Source: JASFEQ01 sp050122535
GTDB lineage: Bacteria > Desulfobacterota > DSM-4660 > Desulfatiglandales > HGW-15
Assembly (NCBI GenBank): GCA_050122535.1
Contig: JASFIT010000055.1
Location: 1 to 16,493 of the forward strand
Reading direction: 5' to 3'
Length of the DNA: 16,493 bases
In this document: positions 6,918 to 14,681 of the stretch, in pieces
Numbering within the stretch: the stretch's first letter is position 1
How the letters are laid out: each line of letters starts with the position of its first letter
Position numbers and translations under genes: made by a program
The notes under the pieces: generated by a model
Told to the model about the DNA's origin: nothing
The model's database searches: none
The model's input: the letters and a program-made list of their open reading frames with translations, nothing else

Positions 6918-7526
6918 ACCTCCCCTTGCCTGATGATTGCATTCTTCCAAGGTGCCCCATTTCATCTGCTTTTCAGCCCTCATCTGAAATGGGTTCCTGG
7001 CAACAGGAAAACGTTTTTGTCGCAGTTTCCTACCTAAATGTGTCTCAGTCTGTCAAAGCGAATGGATAGAAAAAAAAACTTAGCCTCCCACCAGTATGGG
7101 ATACGCGCTAACCCATTAGAATCACGAGATGAATTGGTGTACCTGCCCGAAGTTGCCGTCAATAAATGAAAAATCTGTTTTGGTGTTTCAACAATGGATT
7201 CAAATGGTTATTTGGAAAGAAGTTTTTGTGCAGAAATATTCCTATAATTCCGATCTTCCATTTTCTCTAATTTTCGGCGATTTTTGTTAGATTTGATTTT
7301 GTTTAGTGTCATTTTTCTGCGATTGGGCCGATCCCCTGCTGCCAAGCATTGTAGATATCTTTCAGGTTCGTGTGTAACCTTCCGTAATGCCGCGAATAAA
7401 GCCATCGGGGAGCTCTTTTTGGAATGTGGAGGGCGGATTTTCATGGGAGAGCGACCAGGAAGGTTTTGATTAAGAATGAAGCGGCAACCGCTTTACAATC
7501 TGATGACGCTTCAGAAAAAGTTTGAT
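6918..7526. other. Gene-poor interval of about 600 nt
   Basis: No convincing gene. Part of it (about 7140-7320) is noticeably AT-rich compared with both flanks. A 53-codon plus-strand frame (7129-7290, begins MNWCTCPKLPS) lacks a clear Shine-Dalgarno. A 61-codon plus-strand frame (7284-7469) contains CRYLSGSCVTFRNAANKA and could be the remnant of a small Cys-containing protein. A minus-strand 78-codon frame overlaps it. A small inverted repeat AAGCGG-CAA-CCGCTT lies at 7479-7493 without a T-run. The divergent promoters for the PilZ-like gene and the lipoprotein gene must lie here. Confidence 0.5.
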
Positions 7527-7556
7527 TTGACACCATAACGCCCCCTGTTCTATCCT
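7527..7556 (+). promoter_or_regulatory. Candidate sigma-70 promoter of the lipoprotein operon
   Basis: A perfect TTGACA (7527-7532) is followed after 18 nt by TATCCT (7551-7556, 4 of 6). Transcription would start near 7563, about 60 nt before the lipoprotein ATG. Position is good; the -10 match is moderate. Confidence 0.4.
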
Positions 7557-7624
7557 CCGGTAACTCAAAGGCCCTCCGAAACACAAAACCCGCACCTCAA
7601 CATCAAGAAGAAAAGGGGATTGGT

Positions 7625-8077
7625 ATGAAAGCCTTTAGGCTAACACTGACGCTGTTGATGGTGAATATTGCTTTGATTGGCTTAGCGGGCTGTGGAATCA
7701 GCAAAGGTGAACATGAAAAAGTCGTTTCCCAGCTAGAGGAAGCCCATGCAATGCTTGCCAAAACAAGGGCTGAACTGGAGCAGGCAAATACCAAAATCGC
7801 CAAAATGGAAAAACCGCAGCCCGATGACCAGCACGCACTGAGAATGTCTTTAAAGAAGCATAAGCGAGCAAGACTGCTACTGCGGGCTTCACTCGCTGAC
7901 TCTCAACGAGAGACAATGATTCTTAGACAACAACTGGACGAACTTACGCAGAGCTTGATGAACGTTAGCAGGGAGCTGGACGTTACAAAACAGGCGAACG
8001 AAGTGCTAAAACGGCAGATAGATGAGCTTATGATGGAGAATAGACGACTGCAAAACCTAAACCAAATGGGAAAATAA
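7625..8077 (+). CDS. Coiled-coil lipoprotein
   Basis: 150 residues with a lipoprotein signal peptide: basic MKAFR, a hydrophobic stretch (6-19), and the lipobox LAGC with the lipidated Cys at 23. Gly at +2 is compatible with the outer membrane in the E. coli rule. The remainder is almost entirely heptad-like and charged: coiled coils about 28-64 (VVSQLEEAHAMLAKTRAEL) and about 90-147 (LRQQLDELTQSLMNVSREL), separated by a Pro-containing break (KPQPDDQ). It has no enzymatic motif. An AGGGGA Shine-Dalgarno precedes the ATG. The next gene starts 20 nt after its stop, suggesting an operon. The role is probably structural, in the envelope; the specific function is unknown. Confidence 0.82.
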   Translation: MKAFRLTLTLLMVNIALIGLAGCGISKGEHEKVVSQLEEAHAMLAKTRAELEQANTKIAKMEKPQPDDQHALRMSLKKHKRARLLLRASLADSQRETMILRQQLDELTQSLMNVSRELDVTKQANEVLKRQIDELMMENRRLQNLNQMGK

Positions 8078-8097
8078 CGTTGGCCAAGGAGAGTGAG

Positions 8098-8793
8098 ATG
8101 GTAGAACCTAAGTATCCAACCAAACAGGGGCTCTGGTCAAAGGGGAAGAGAAAAGAAACAAATTATGGTAACGTCCGGCTCGGGACACCTTATCCTGAGG
8201 CCGTTGAACATTTTCGCAGGGCCATTGAGGGCAGAAATGATTTCGACCCGGCCGTCCTTTTCGTCTGGGGAACCATGCAGTCAACTGCCGTTCTAAACAT
8301 CTTGAAGGCCGCTGAGGAGACCTTCGGCGAGGCGGGTCAAGAGATGGTGCGAAAGGCAGTCAACAAGGCCGGCTATGAGGCGATGGATGGGCTGCTCCGA
8401 GATTCCAGTTTTCCCGACGACCTGGATGAGACGGAATTGGTTTCATACGTGGTTACGGGTTTAAACACCGTTCTATATGCCTCTTTGGAAAAACCTTGGA
8501 TTACCTCTAAAGACCGATGTGAATTCCATATCCTGTGGTGTCCCCATCAGGACCGCTACACGGCCTTTGATTGCCGGGTACAGCGATTTTTTGTAGAGGG
8601 GATCTTCCAAGCCATGGAAGACCATGGAAAGGGGAACTTCACAGCCTGGGTTGAAAAACTCATCCCCCATGGAGCGGACTGCTGTCACTTTATTGTTCAG
8701 CGACGGGAAGAGGATGAAGATGGAAATCCTTGGCATGTCTATTCGGATGAACTGAATAAGAAGGCCATGAAGAAATTGCAGGAAAAAGGCTAG
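8098..8793 (+). CDS. L-2-amino-thiazoline-4-carboxylate hydrolase-like (ATC hydrolase family) protein
   Basis: 231 residues from the ATG at 8098, chosen because AAGGAG lies 6 nt upstream; a TTG 18 nt earlier keeps the frame open. The C-terminal half resembles the ATC hydrolase family: ASLEKPW, then CEFHILWCPHQDRYTAFDC (Cys 141, 148, 159), an acidic helix, and a closing HGADCCHFIV (Cys 195-196) like the small-molecule-binding ends of V4R-type domains. The founding enzyme opens the thiazoline ring of L-ATC to N-carbamoyl-L-cysteine. Many anaerobe homologues are uncharacterised, so substrate and even catalysis are uncertain. It sits 20 nt after the lipoprotein gene and 64 nt before the amino-acid dehydrogenase. 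The assignment is from remembered patterns. Confidence 0.55.
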   Translation: MVEPKYPTKQGLWSKGKRKETNYGNVRLGTPYPEAVEHFRRAIEGRNDFDPAVLFVWGTMQSTAVLNILKAAEETFGEAGQEMVRKAVNKAGYEAMDGLLRDSSFPDDLDETELVSYVVTGLNTVLYASLEKPWITSKDRCEFHILWCPHQDRYTAFDCRVQRFFVEGIFQAMEDHGKGNFTAWVEKLIPHGADCCHFIVQRREEDEDGNPWHVYSDELNKKAMKKLQEKG

Positions 8794-8857
8794 AGGTTTT
8801 CTCACACACATTTATCTTCCGATATGATGAATCACCGTGCTTGAGGAGAGAAATCAA

Positions 8858-9922
8858 ATGGACGCTCCAATTAGAGAATGGGATGGGGAGAGTGTCATTA
8901 TCCGTTTTGATCGCCATGCCAACACTTGGATTTTTATTGCCATACACTCCACTCGTCTTGGCCCAGCCATAGGGGGCACGCGCATGAAGCCTTACCCCAG
9001 TCTCCAGGCAGCGTTAAAAGATGCTCTCAGATTGGCAGCTGGTATGACCTATAAATGGGCTGCGGCCGGGTTTGATGCGGGTGGCGGAAAAGCGGTTATT
9101 GCCATCCCGGATGACCTTGATCAGAAGGAAAGGGGGGAATTGCTACGACGTTATGGTGCATTTGTTCACAAACACAAGGGACTTTTTCTAACGGGACCGG
9201 ACTTGGGCACCTCCTCTGAGGATATGGACATTATTGCTGAAACCGGTGACCCCTATATTTTTGCTCGCACACCCGGGGCTGGTGGTGCGGGCAACCCCGG
9301 CCCGTTCACGGCTCTGGGCGTATTCACCAGCATACAAGTGGTGGTTGAACGGCTTTTTGGTGATTCCACTTTGGTTGGCAAACGGATCCTAATCCAAGGC
9401 GTGGGTAGCGTGGGTCGGGCATTGATTGAACTGTTGCGCAAAGCCGGCGCAGAAGTTCTCTTTAGTGATGTGGATGAGGCCGCTGTTGAGCATTTTTGTA
9501 ATGAAGTTGGCCTCCAGTGTTTTCCTCCCGATGAAGTTTACGAGATTCCCTGTGACATATTTGCCCCATGTGCAGTAGGTGGTGTTCTGAATGAGAAGAC
9601 CATTCCCCGTTTGCGCTGCCGAGCAGTGGCTGGAGCGGCAAATAATCAACTTGCCACCCCAGAGGACGCTTTGCGATTGCGAGAACGGGGGATTTTGTAT
9701 GCCACAGACTTTATAGCAAACAGCGGAGGAGCCATAGCCATTATTGGCATGGAAACGAGGGGTTGGTCACGGAAGAAAGCAGAGCAAAAGGTCACTGAAA
9801 CGATCAAAAACAATTTATCACAGGTTCTTGAACTGGCCGAAACCGAAAGCTTAGATACTGATGAGGCAGCTCGGCGTCTTGCGGACCAGCGGCTAGCTGA
9901 ACAGCCAAAGCATAGTTCATAG
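8858..9922 (+). CDS. Leu/Phe/Val-type amino-acid dehydrogenase
   Basis: An NAD-dependent dehydrogenase of the Glu/Leu/Phe/Val family that reversibly deaminates a branched-chain or aromatic L-amino acid to its 2-oxo acid. The 354 residues fit leucine dehydrogenase (about 364). Visible features: GPAIGGTRM (36-44), GMTYKWA with the substrate Lys at 66, AGGGKAVI with the catalytic Lys at 78, TGPDLGTS with the catalytic Asp at 115, the Rossmann motif GVGSVG (181-186), and FSDVD, whose Asp (about 204) fits NAD preference. PCAVGGVLN and AGAANNQL match the LeuDH adenine and substrate region. Substrate choice (Leu, Val or Phe) cannot be read from these motifs. Start at 8858: GAGGAGAG lies 7 nt upstream; the GTG at 8837 is inferior. 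It follows the ATC-hydrolase-like gene by 64 nt. Confidence 0.9.
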   Translation: MDAPIREWDGESVIIRFDRHANTWIFIAIHSTRLGPAIGGTRMKPYPSLQAALKDALRLAAGMTYKWAAAGFDAGGGKAVIAIPDDLDQKERGELLRRYGAFVHKHKGLFLTGPDLGTSSEDMDIIAETGDPYIFARTPGAGGAGNPGPFTALGVFTSIQVVVERLFGDSTLVGKRILIQGVGSVGRALIELLRKAGAEVLFSDVDEAAVEHFCNEVGLQCFPPDEVYEIPCDIFAPCAVGGVLNEKTIPRLRCRAVAGAANNQLATPEDALRLRERGILYATDFIANSGGAIAIIGMETRGWSRKKAEQKVTETIKNNLSQVLELAETESLDTDEAARRLADQRLAEQPKHSS

Positions 9923-10040
9923 TAAGAAAAGTGAAAAGCATCGGACTACTTTGGCGTAAGTTGGGAATCAACACCGGTTTACTACCCTACCATAATGGAA
10001 AGCTTAAAGGAAAAAACAGCTTTTCTAGAGTGCATCTGCA

Positions 10041-13000
10041 ATGAAGTGTCCCAAATGCCAGTCCGAGAACCGCGAAGGGGTTAAGTTCTGCGAAGAATGT
10101 GGGGCCAAAATGGAGATGGAGTGCCCCAACTGCGGAGCAAAAATTCCATTGGGGAAGAAGTTCTGTGGGGAATGTGGCCACAAGCTGGGGAGTCCTCCAG
10201 AACAAACCACCCAACGCCCAGCCCTCGATTACGCCAATCCCATCTCATATACACCCAAACATCTGGCCGATAAGATTCTCACCAACCGCAGCGCCATTGA
10301 GGGAGAAAGAAAGTTGATCACTGTCCTATTTCTCGATGTGGCCAACTTCACGGGTATGTCAGAGGCGCTCGACCCTGAAGAAGTTCACGAGATCATGGAC
10401 GGCACCTTCAAGATCCTTATGGATGAGATCCACAAATACGAAGGGAATATCAATCAGTTTACAGGTGACGGGGTTATGGCCCTCTTTGGAGCACCCCTGG
10501 CCCATGAAGATCATGCCCAGAGGGCCTGTTATGCGTCCCTCTCCATCCAGAAGGCTTTGAAAGCCTACGCCAAAAAGATCATGGAGAGATATGGCGTGGA
10601 TTTCAAGGCCCGCATCGGCCTCAACTCCGGGTCGGTGGTTGTGGGCGCCATTGGAGATGACCTTCGAATGGATTATACAGCCAAGGGAGATACCACCAAT
10701 TTGGCAGCTAGGATGGAGAGTATGGCCGAGCCCGGCAGTGTTCTGCTCACTGCCAGCACGCAAAGGCTCGCCAAGGACTATTTTGATTTGAGGTCCCTGG
10801 GGAAAGTACCGGTGAAGGGTAAGTCAGATCCCCAGGAAATCTATGAACTGCTGGGTGCCAGCAGCGTGGTCACTCGGTTGGACGCCTCTGTGGCAAGGGG
10901 CTTGACCCGCTACATCGGCCGCGAAAGGGAAATGGAATCCCTCATGGCGTGTTATGAAAAGGTGGAGGCCGGGCTGGGCCAGGTTGTTGGCATCATCGCT
11001 GAGGCAGGCGTGGGGAAATCCAGGCTTATCTTAGAACTTCGGGGAAGGCTTCCTGAAAATAATACATATCTTGAAGGCCATTGTCTTCCTTACGGGAGTT
11101 CGATCCCGTTTCTGCCCTTACTGGATATCTTGAGATCTTCTTTTAATATCCAGGAGGGCGAACCTGAGAAACTCAGCAAGGACAAAATGAGAGGGAAAAC
11201 ACTCGCACTCGACGAGAAACTTATGGGTGCCCTACCCGCTTTTCAGGACCTCCTTTCCCCGCCGGCAGAGGATGAATCCTGGCTCAATCTGGAACCAAAG
11301 GAAAAACGGTTAAAAACCTTTGAGGCCATCAGAGATCTACTTATTCGATTGAGTCAAGAAAGGCCCCTCATCCTCACGGTTGACGATCTTCACTGGGCGG
11401 ACAAGACATCAGAAGAGTTCCTAGACTACTTCATCGGGTGGCTGGCCAACACGCGCATCCTGTTACTTCTTCTTTACCGCCCCGAGCACACCCATCCATG
11501 GGGGAGTAGGTCCTATTACAGCCAGATACGCCTTGATCAACTATCCGCAGGGACCAGTGCTGAGCTGGTTCAGTCCATTCTCCACGGAGGCGAAGTGGTC
11601 CCTGAAATTATGGAACTCATCCTCACGCGGGCAGCGGGTAACCCGCTCTTTATGGAGGAACTCACCAAAACCCTCGTGGAAAACGGCTCAATCAGAAAGG
11701 ACAACCACAAATATGTTCTGAACGTGGAGGCATCAGACGTCCATGTGCCTGACAATGTTCAAGGGATCATAGCTGCACGAATGGACCGGCTGAAGGACAA
11801 CATAAAGCGTACCATGCAGGTAGCTTCTGTTATCGGTCGGGATTTTGCCTTCAGTATCCTCCAGACCATCACGGGCATGCAAGACGAACTGAAGGCCCAT
11901 CTGCTTAACCTTCAGAATTTGGAGTTTATCTATGAGAAAAGCCTGTTCCCGGAGCTTGAGTACATCTTCAAGCATGCCGTAACACAGGAAGTGGCCTATG
12001 ACAGCATCCTTATGCAGAGGAGAAAAGAACTCCATGCAAGGATCGGCATGGCCATAGAAACAATCTACAGTGAAAGGCTGGAGGAATTCTTTGAGTTGCT
12101 TTCACATCATTATTCCAGAAGCGATAACCTGGAGAAGTCTTATCTATTCTCAAGATTATCCGGAGAGAAGGCTATACGGAACAACTCGGCCTGGGAAGCC
12201 CTCGGTTATTACAAGGAGGCGATAGGCGCCCTTAAATGCATGACCGAAGAGGCGAAGAGCAAAAGAAACCAATTGGAGGTTCTTCACCTGATGCTCGTCC
12301 CAATGATCCTCTTGGGATTCCCTGAAGAGAGTCTCTCTATCCTTCAGGAAGGAGAAGAACTTTCAAAGGAACTGGGGGAGAAAAAGAGCCTCATAAGATT
12401 TTATACCAATACAGGGCTCTACTATTCCAACAGGGGGGACCCAACGCTGGGAAATAGATATTCGGGAAAGGCCTTTGAAGAGGCTGAGGCGATTCAGGAT
12501 GTGGAGACCATGGCCCAGTCGGGTCCGGACCTGTTACTCTCCTATGGTACGAGAGGCGAATATGGGAAAGCCATTGATGTGGCCCTGAGGGTGAACGATG
12601 CCATTGAGAAGGCAGGAAGGGAATCTGAAACATTCGGAGGTCCAATGAATGTATACCCTGCCCTTCTTGCAATTTCTGGGAACTACAGCGCAATGCTGGG
12701 AAATTTTGAGGAGGCAAAAGCCCTTGTTGACAAAGCGCTCAAGGCGGCGAACCTTTATGGTAATTCAATGACCATCGGTGTATGTCATCAAAATTACGCA
12801 TGGGCTTGCCTTACAAAAGGGGAGGCCAAGCTTGCTTCAGAACACTTCTCAAGCAGCGTTAAGCGCTTTGAAGAAGCCAAATTCATGCAGGCCTTGGCTT
12901 TGGCTTGGACCGGGTCAGGTCTTGCCCACCTCATCCTTGGAGATGCGGAGACGGGCAGAAATCATGTGGAAAAAGGATTAATGATCCATCGTGAGGCAGG

Positions 13001-13406
13001 CATAGAATGGAATCTGGCCTCACACCTCTATGCCTTAGGCATCTGTCACTACAGCTCAGGGGAACTAAACAGTGCCCAAGCCTCCTTTGAAGAGGCATTT
13101 AGACTGTCTCAAAAGAACCAAGAAAAACATACGGAAGGGAAATCGCGGATTTGGCTTGGTAGAATCTTATGGAATGCGGATTCGTCCAAAAGAAACAAAG
13201 CGGAAGAATTCATCCAAAGCGGTATTAAGATTCTTGATTCCCTGGGGACCCGACCTGACTTAGCCATTGGATATCTCTTTCTTGGGGAGCACTATTTGGG
13301 TGGTAAAAGGAGAGAAAAAGCTGAAAAATATTTACGGGAGGCAAAGAAGAACTTCAGCCAGATGGGCATGGATCATTGCTTAGCTGAAGCAGAAGGAATT
13401 TTATAG
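10041..13406 (+). CDS. Zinc-ribbon / class III nucleotide cyclase / AAA ATPase / TPR protein
   Basis: A 1121-residue multi-domain signalling protein. Two zinc ribbons come first (Cys 3, 6, 17, 20 and 28, 31, 42, 45). A class III cyclase homology domain (about 88-270) has both metal-binding Asp residues (FLDVANF, 99; TGDG, 143) and the transition-state Asn 220 and Arg 224 in TTNLAARM. The usual purine-selecting Lys and Asp are Gln 139 and Thr 213. An AAA-type ATPase (about 288-540) has Walker A EAGVGKSR (Lys 326; the first Gly of the motif is Ala 320) and Walker B LILTVDDLHWAD (443-454). The remainder (about 690-1121) is helical TPR-like repeats. This architecture is a known family in Desulfobacterota, mycobacteria and others; the product, cAMP or cGMP, is not determined. 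There is no membrane segment. The upstream Shine-Dalgarno is weak. The 3' end overlaps the convergent methyltransferase gene. Confidence 0.93.
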   Translation: MKCPKCQSENREGVKFCEECGAKMEMECPNCGAKIPLGKKFCGECGHKLGSPPEQTTQRPALDYANPISYTPKHLADKILTNRSAIEGERKLITVLFLDVANFTGMSEALDPEEVHEIMDGTFKILMDEIHKYEGNINQFTGDGVMALFGAPLAHEDHAQRACYASLSIQKALKAYAKKIMERYGVDFKARIGLNSGSVVVGAIGDDLRMDYTAKGDTTNLAARMESMAEPGSVLLTASTQRLAKDYFDLRSLGKVPVKGKSDPQEIYELLGASSVVTRLDASVARGLTRYIGREREMESLMACYEKVEAGLGQVVGIIAEAGVGKSRLILELRGRLPENNTYLEGHCLPYGSSIPFLPLLDILRSSFNIQEGEPEKLSKDKMRGKTLALDEKLMGALPAFQDLLSPPAEDESWLNLEPKEKRLKTFEAIRDLLIRLSQERPLILTVDDLHWADKTSEEFLDYFIGWLANTRILLLLLYRPEHTHPWGSRSYYSQIRLDQLSAGTSAELVQSILHGGEVVPEIMELILTRAAGNPLFMEELTKTLVENGSIRKDNHKYVLNVEASDVHVPDNVQGIIAARMDRLKDNIKRTMQVASVIGRDFAFSILQTITGMQDELKAHLLNLQNLEFIYEKSLFPELEYIFKHAVTQEVAYDSILMQRRKELHARIGMAIETIYSERLEEFFELLSHHYSRSDNLEKSYLFSRLSGEKAIRNNSAWEALGYYKEAIGALKCMTEEAKSKRNQLEVLHLMLVPMILLGFPEESLSILQEGEELSKELGEKKSLIRFYTNTGLYYSNRGDPTLGNRYSGKAFEEAEAIQDVETMAQSGPDLLLSYGTRGEYGKAIDVALRVNDAIEKAGRESETFGGPMNVYPALLAISGNYSAMLGNFEEAKALVDKALKAANLYGNSMTIGVCHQNYAWACLTKGEAKLASEHFSSSVKRFEEAKFMQALALAWTGSGLAHLILGDAETGRNHVEKGLMIHREAGIEWNLASHLYALGICHYSSGELNSAQASFEEAFRLSQKNQEKHTEGKSRIWLGRILWNADSSKRNKAEEFIQSGIKILDSLGTRPDLAIGYLFLGEHYLGGKRREKAEKYLREAKKNFSQMGMDHCLAEAEGIL

Positions 13407-13921
13407 AAGGTATAGGTTTTTTTACCCCTCCCAGATAAACTGAATAACCCACCACGCGTTATCTTAGAGATAATCTCATCTTCCTTCATATGGTGGTCAC
13501 TGAAGGACAAAATTCCATCCGACTTAAGAACACGATGTAACTGGGACAAAACGGCATCCGGTTCACTCAGATTGTGGAAGACATCATACAACAAAACCAC
13601 ATCCACGCTATTGTCGGGTAAGTCTGTTTTGCAATTTGAGAGTATGCTCTCCACATTGCCCAGGTTCCTTTTTGAAGTGATTTCCCGAACCTTTTTGATG
13701 GCGAGCGGATGGATGTCCAGAGCGTAAATCTTGCCCGACTGACCCACCAGTTGTGCAGTCTCCATGATATAGGCACCTGGTCCGCAGCCAAAATCGAGCA
13801 CATGAAAGCCTGGTCTTATGCCCACCTCTTTCAACACTTTTTTCCGCGGCAAAAGTAGATCACGAAATCTATAGATGAAAGTGGTCAGTTTGAAATGGAA
13901 ATGGGACATGGGACTATCCAT
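13373..13921 (-). CDS. Class I SAM-dependent methyltransferase
   Basis: 182 residues with a methyltransferase fold. Motif I VLDFGCGPGAY (41-51) binds SAM, IYALDIHP (65-72) carries the acidic ribose-binding Asp 69, LPDNSVDVVLLYDVFHNL (101-118) is the post-II/IV region, and VLKSDGILSFSDHH (131-144) the final strand. It resembles small UbiE/arsenite-type methyltransferases, but the substrate is unknown. The start at 13921 is supported by TGGAGGGG about 6 nt upstream. It overlaps the DUF72 stop by 8 nt (ATGGATAG), typical of translational coupling. Its last 34 nt overlap the end of the convergent cyclase gene, though the protein end (KKTYTFYKI) looks natural for the family. Confidence 0.88.
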   Translation of the reverse strand: MDSPMSHFHFKLTTFIYRFRDLLLPRKKVLKEVGIRPGFHVLDFGCGPGAYIMETAQLVGQSGKIYALDIHPLAIKKVREITSKRNLGNVESILSNCKTDLPDNSVDVVLLYDVFHNLSEPDAVLSQLHRVLKSDGILSFSDHHMKEDEIISKITRGGLFSLSGRGKKTYTFYKIPSASAKQ

Positions 13922-14651
13922 CAGAATCCCCTCCAGCGAATATTTCCCTAAGCCTAATGGCGTCTGCTACCGCGTGCCCCTGATAATCATTGTCGAAATA
14001 GAGGCAGGTCTCCATGTTCCAGGCGCTTATCTTCTTTGCCCACCCCTGGAGTTCTGCCTCTTTGTACTTTGATGCATATAACTTCTCGGATCCATGTAGA
14101 CGGATATATAGGAAATCAGCAGTAAGGACTTCATGATAGGGATACCTCCCAGCCGTGTCCGACAGGCAGAATGCCACATTATTCTCCTTCAGGATTTGGA
14201 AAACATGCTCGTGGATCCATGAAGGGTGACGTATTTCAAGAACATGGCGATAGGCGGAGTCCAGATTATCACAGAATTCTCTGAAAAGATCCTGATGAAA
14301 AGAGAGGCTTGGTGGGAGTTGAAAAAGAATGGGCCCAACCTTTTCTCCTAGGTTTTGCACGGCCTTGTACAGCTTTTCCAACGGCTCTTTGGAATCTCTG
14401 AGGCGTTTGGTATGGGTAATATATTTATTTCCTTTGATCGCCCAAAGGAAACCTTCAGGCGTTCTTTCATACCAATTCTCAAAGGTTTTGGGTTTGGGGA
14501 GTCGATAGAAAGTGGCATTGACCTCCACCGTATCAAAGCGATCCGTATAGAATTCAAGCCACTTTGACTTGGGGAGACCAGGAGGGTAAAACACATTTTT
14601 CCAATGCGGATAGTTCCATCCCGAAGTTCCGATTCTCCATTTCCCCACCAT
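13914..14651 (-). CDS. DUF72 (YecE-like) protein
   Basis: A 245-residue TIM-barrel-type protein of the DUF72/YecE family. Signatures are RIGTSGWNYPHW (6-17), FDTVEVNATFYRLP (39-52), the strand GPILFQLPPS (106-115), VLEIRHPSW (136-144) and YLYFDNDYQGHAV near the end, where ETCLYFDND is the usual C-terminal hallmark. The biochemical function of this widespread family is not established. Length is normal. The ATG follows TTGGAGCGAAT (GGAG 6 nt upstream). It starts 30 nt after the decarboxylase stop and overlaps the methyltransferase start, so it is the middle gene of a three- or four-gene operon. Confidence 0.92.
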   Translation of the reverse strand: MVGKWRIGTSGWNYPHWKNVFYPPGLPKSKWLEFYTDRFDTVEVNATFYRLPKPKTFENWYERTPEGFLWAIKGNKYITHTKRLRDSKEPLEKLYKAVQNLGEKVGPILFQLPPSLSFHQDLFREFCDNLDSAYRHVLEIRHPSWIHEHVFQILKENNVAFCLSDTAGRYPYHEVLTADFLYIRLHGSEKLYASKYKEAELQGWAKKISAWNMETCLYFDNDYQGHAVADAIRLREIFAGGDSDG

Positions 14652-14681
14652 ATTCGCTCCAAGGCATGGAACCGCTTTGCT

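Noticed and set aside
7208..7444. 78-codon minus-strand frame
   Set aside because: It is Lys/Arg/Asn-rich with no recognisable motif and overlaps a plus-strand frame of equal weakness. It is treated as part of the gene-poor interval.
8837..8857. GTG start seven codons upstream of the dehydrogenase
   Set aside because: These codons contain the Shine-Dalgarno GAGGAGAG that serves the ATG at 8858, which also matches the family's N-terminal length.
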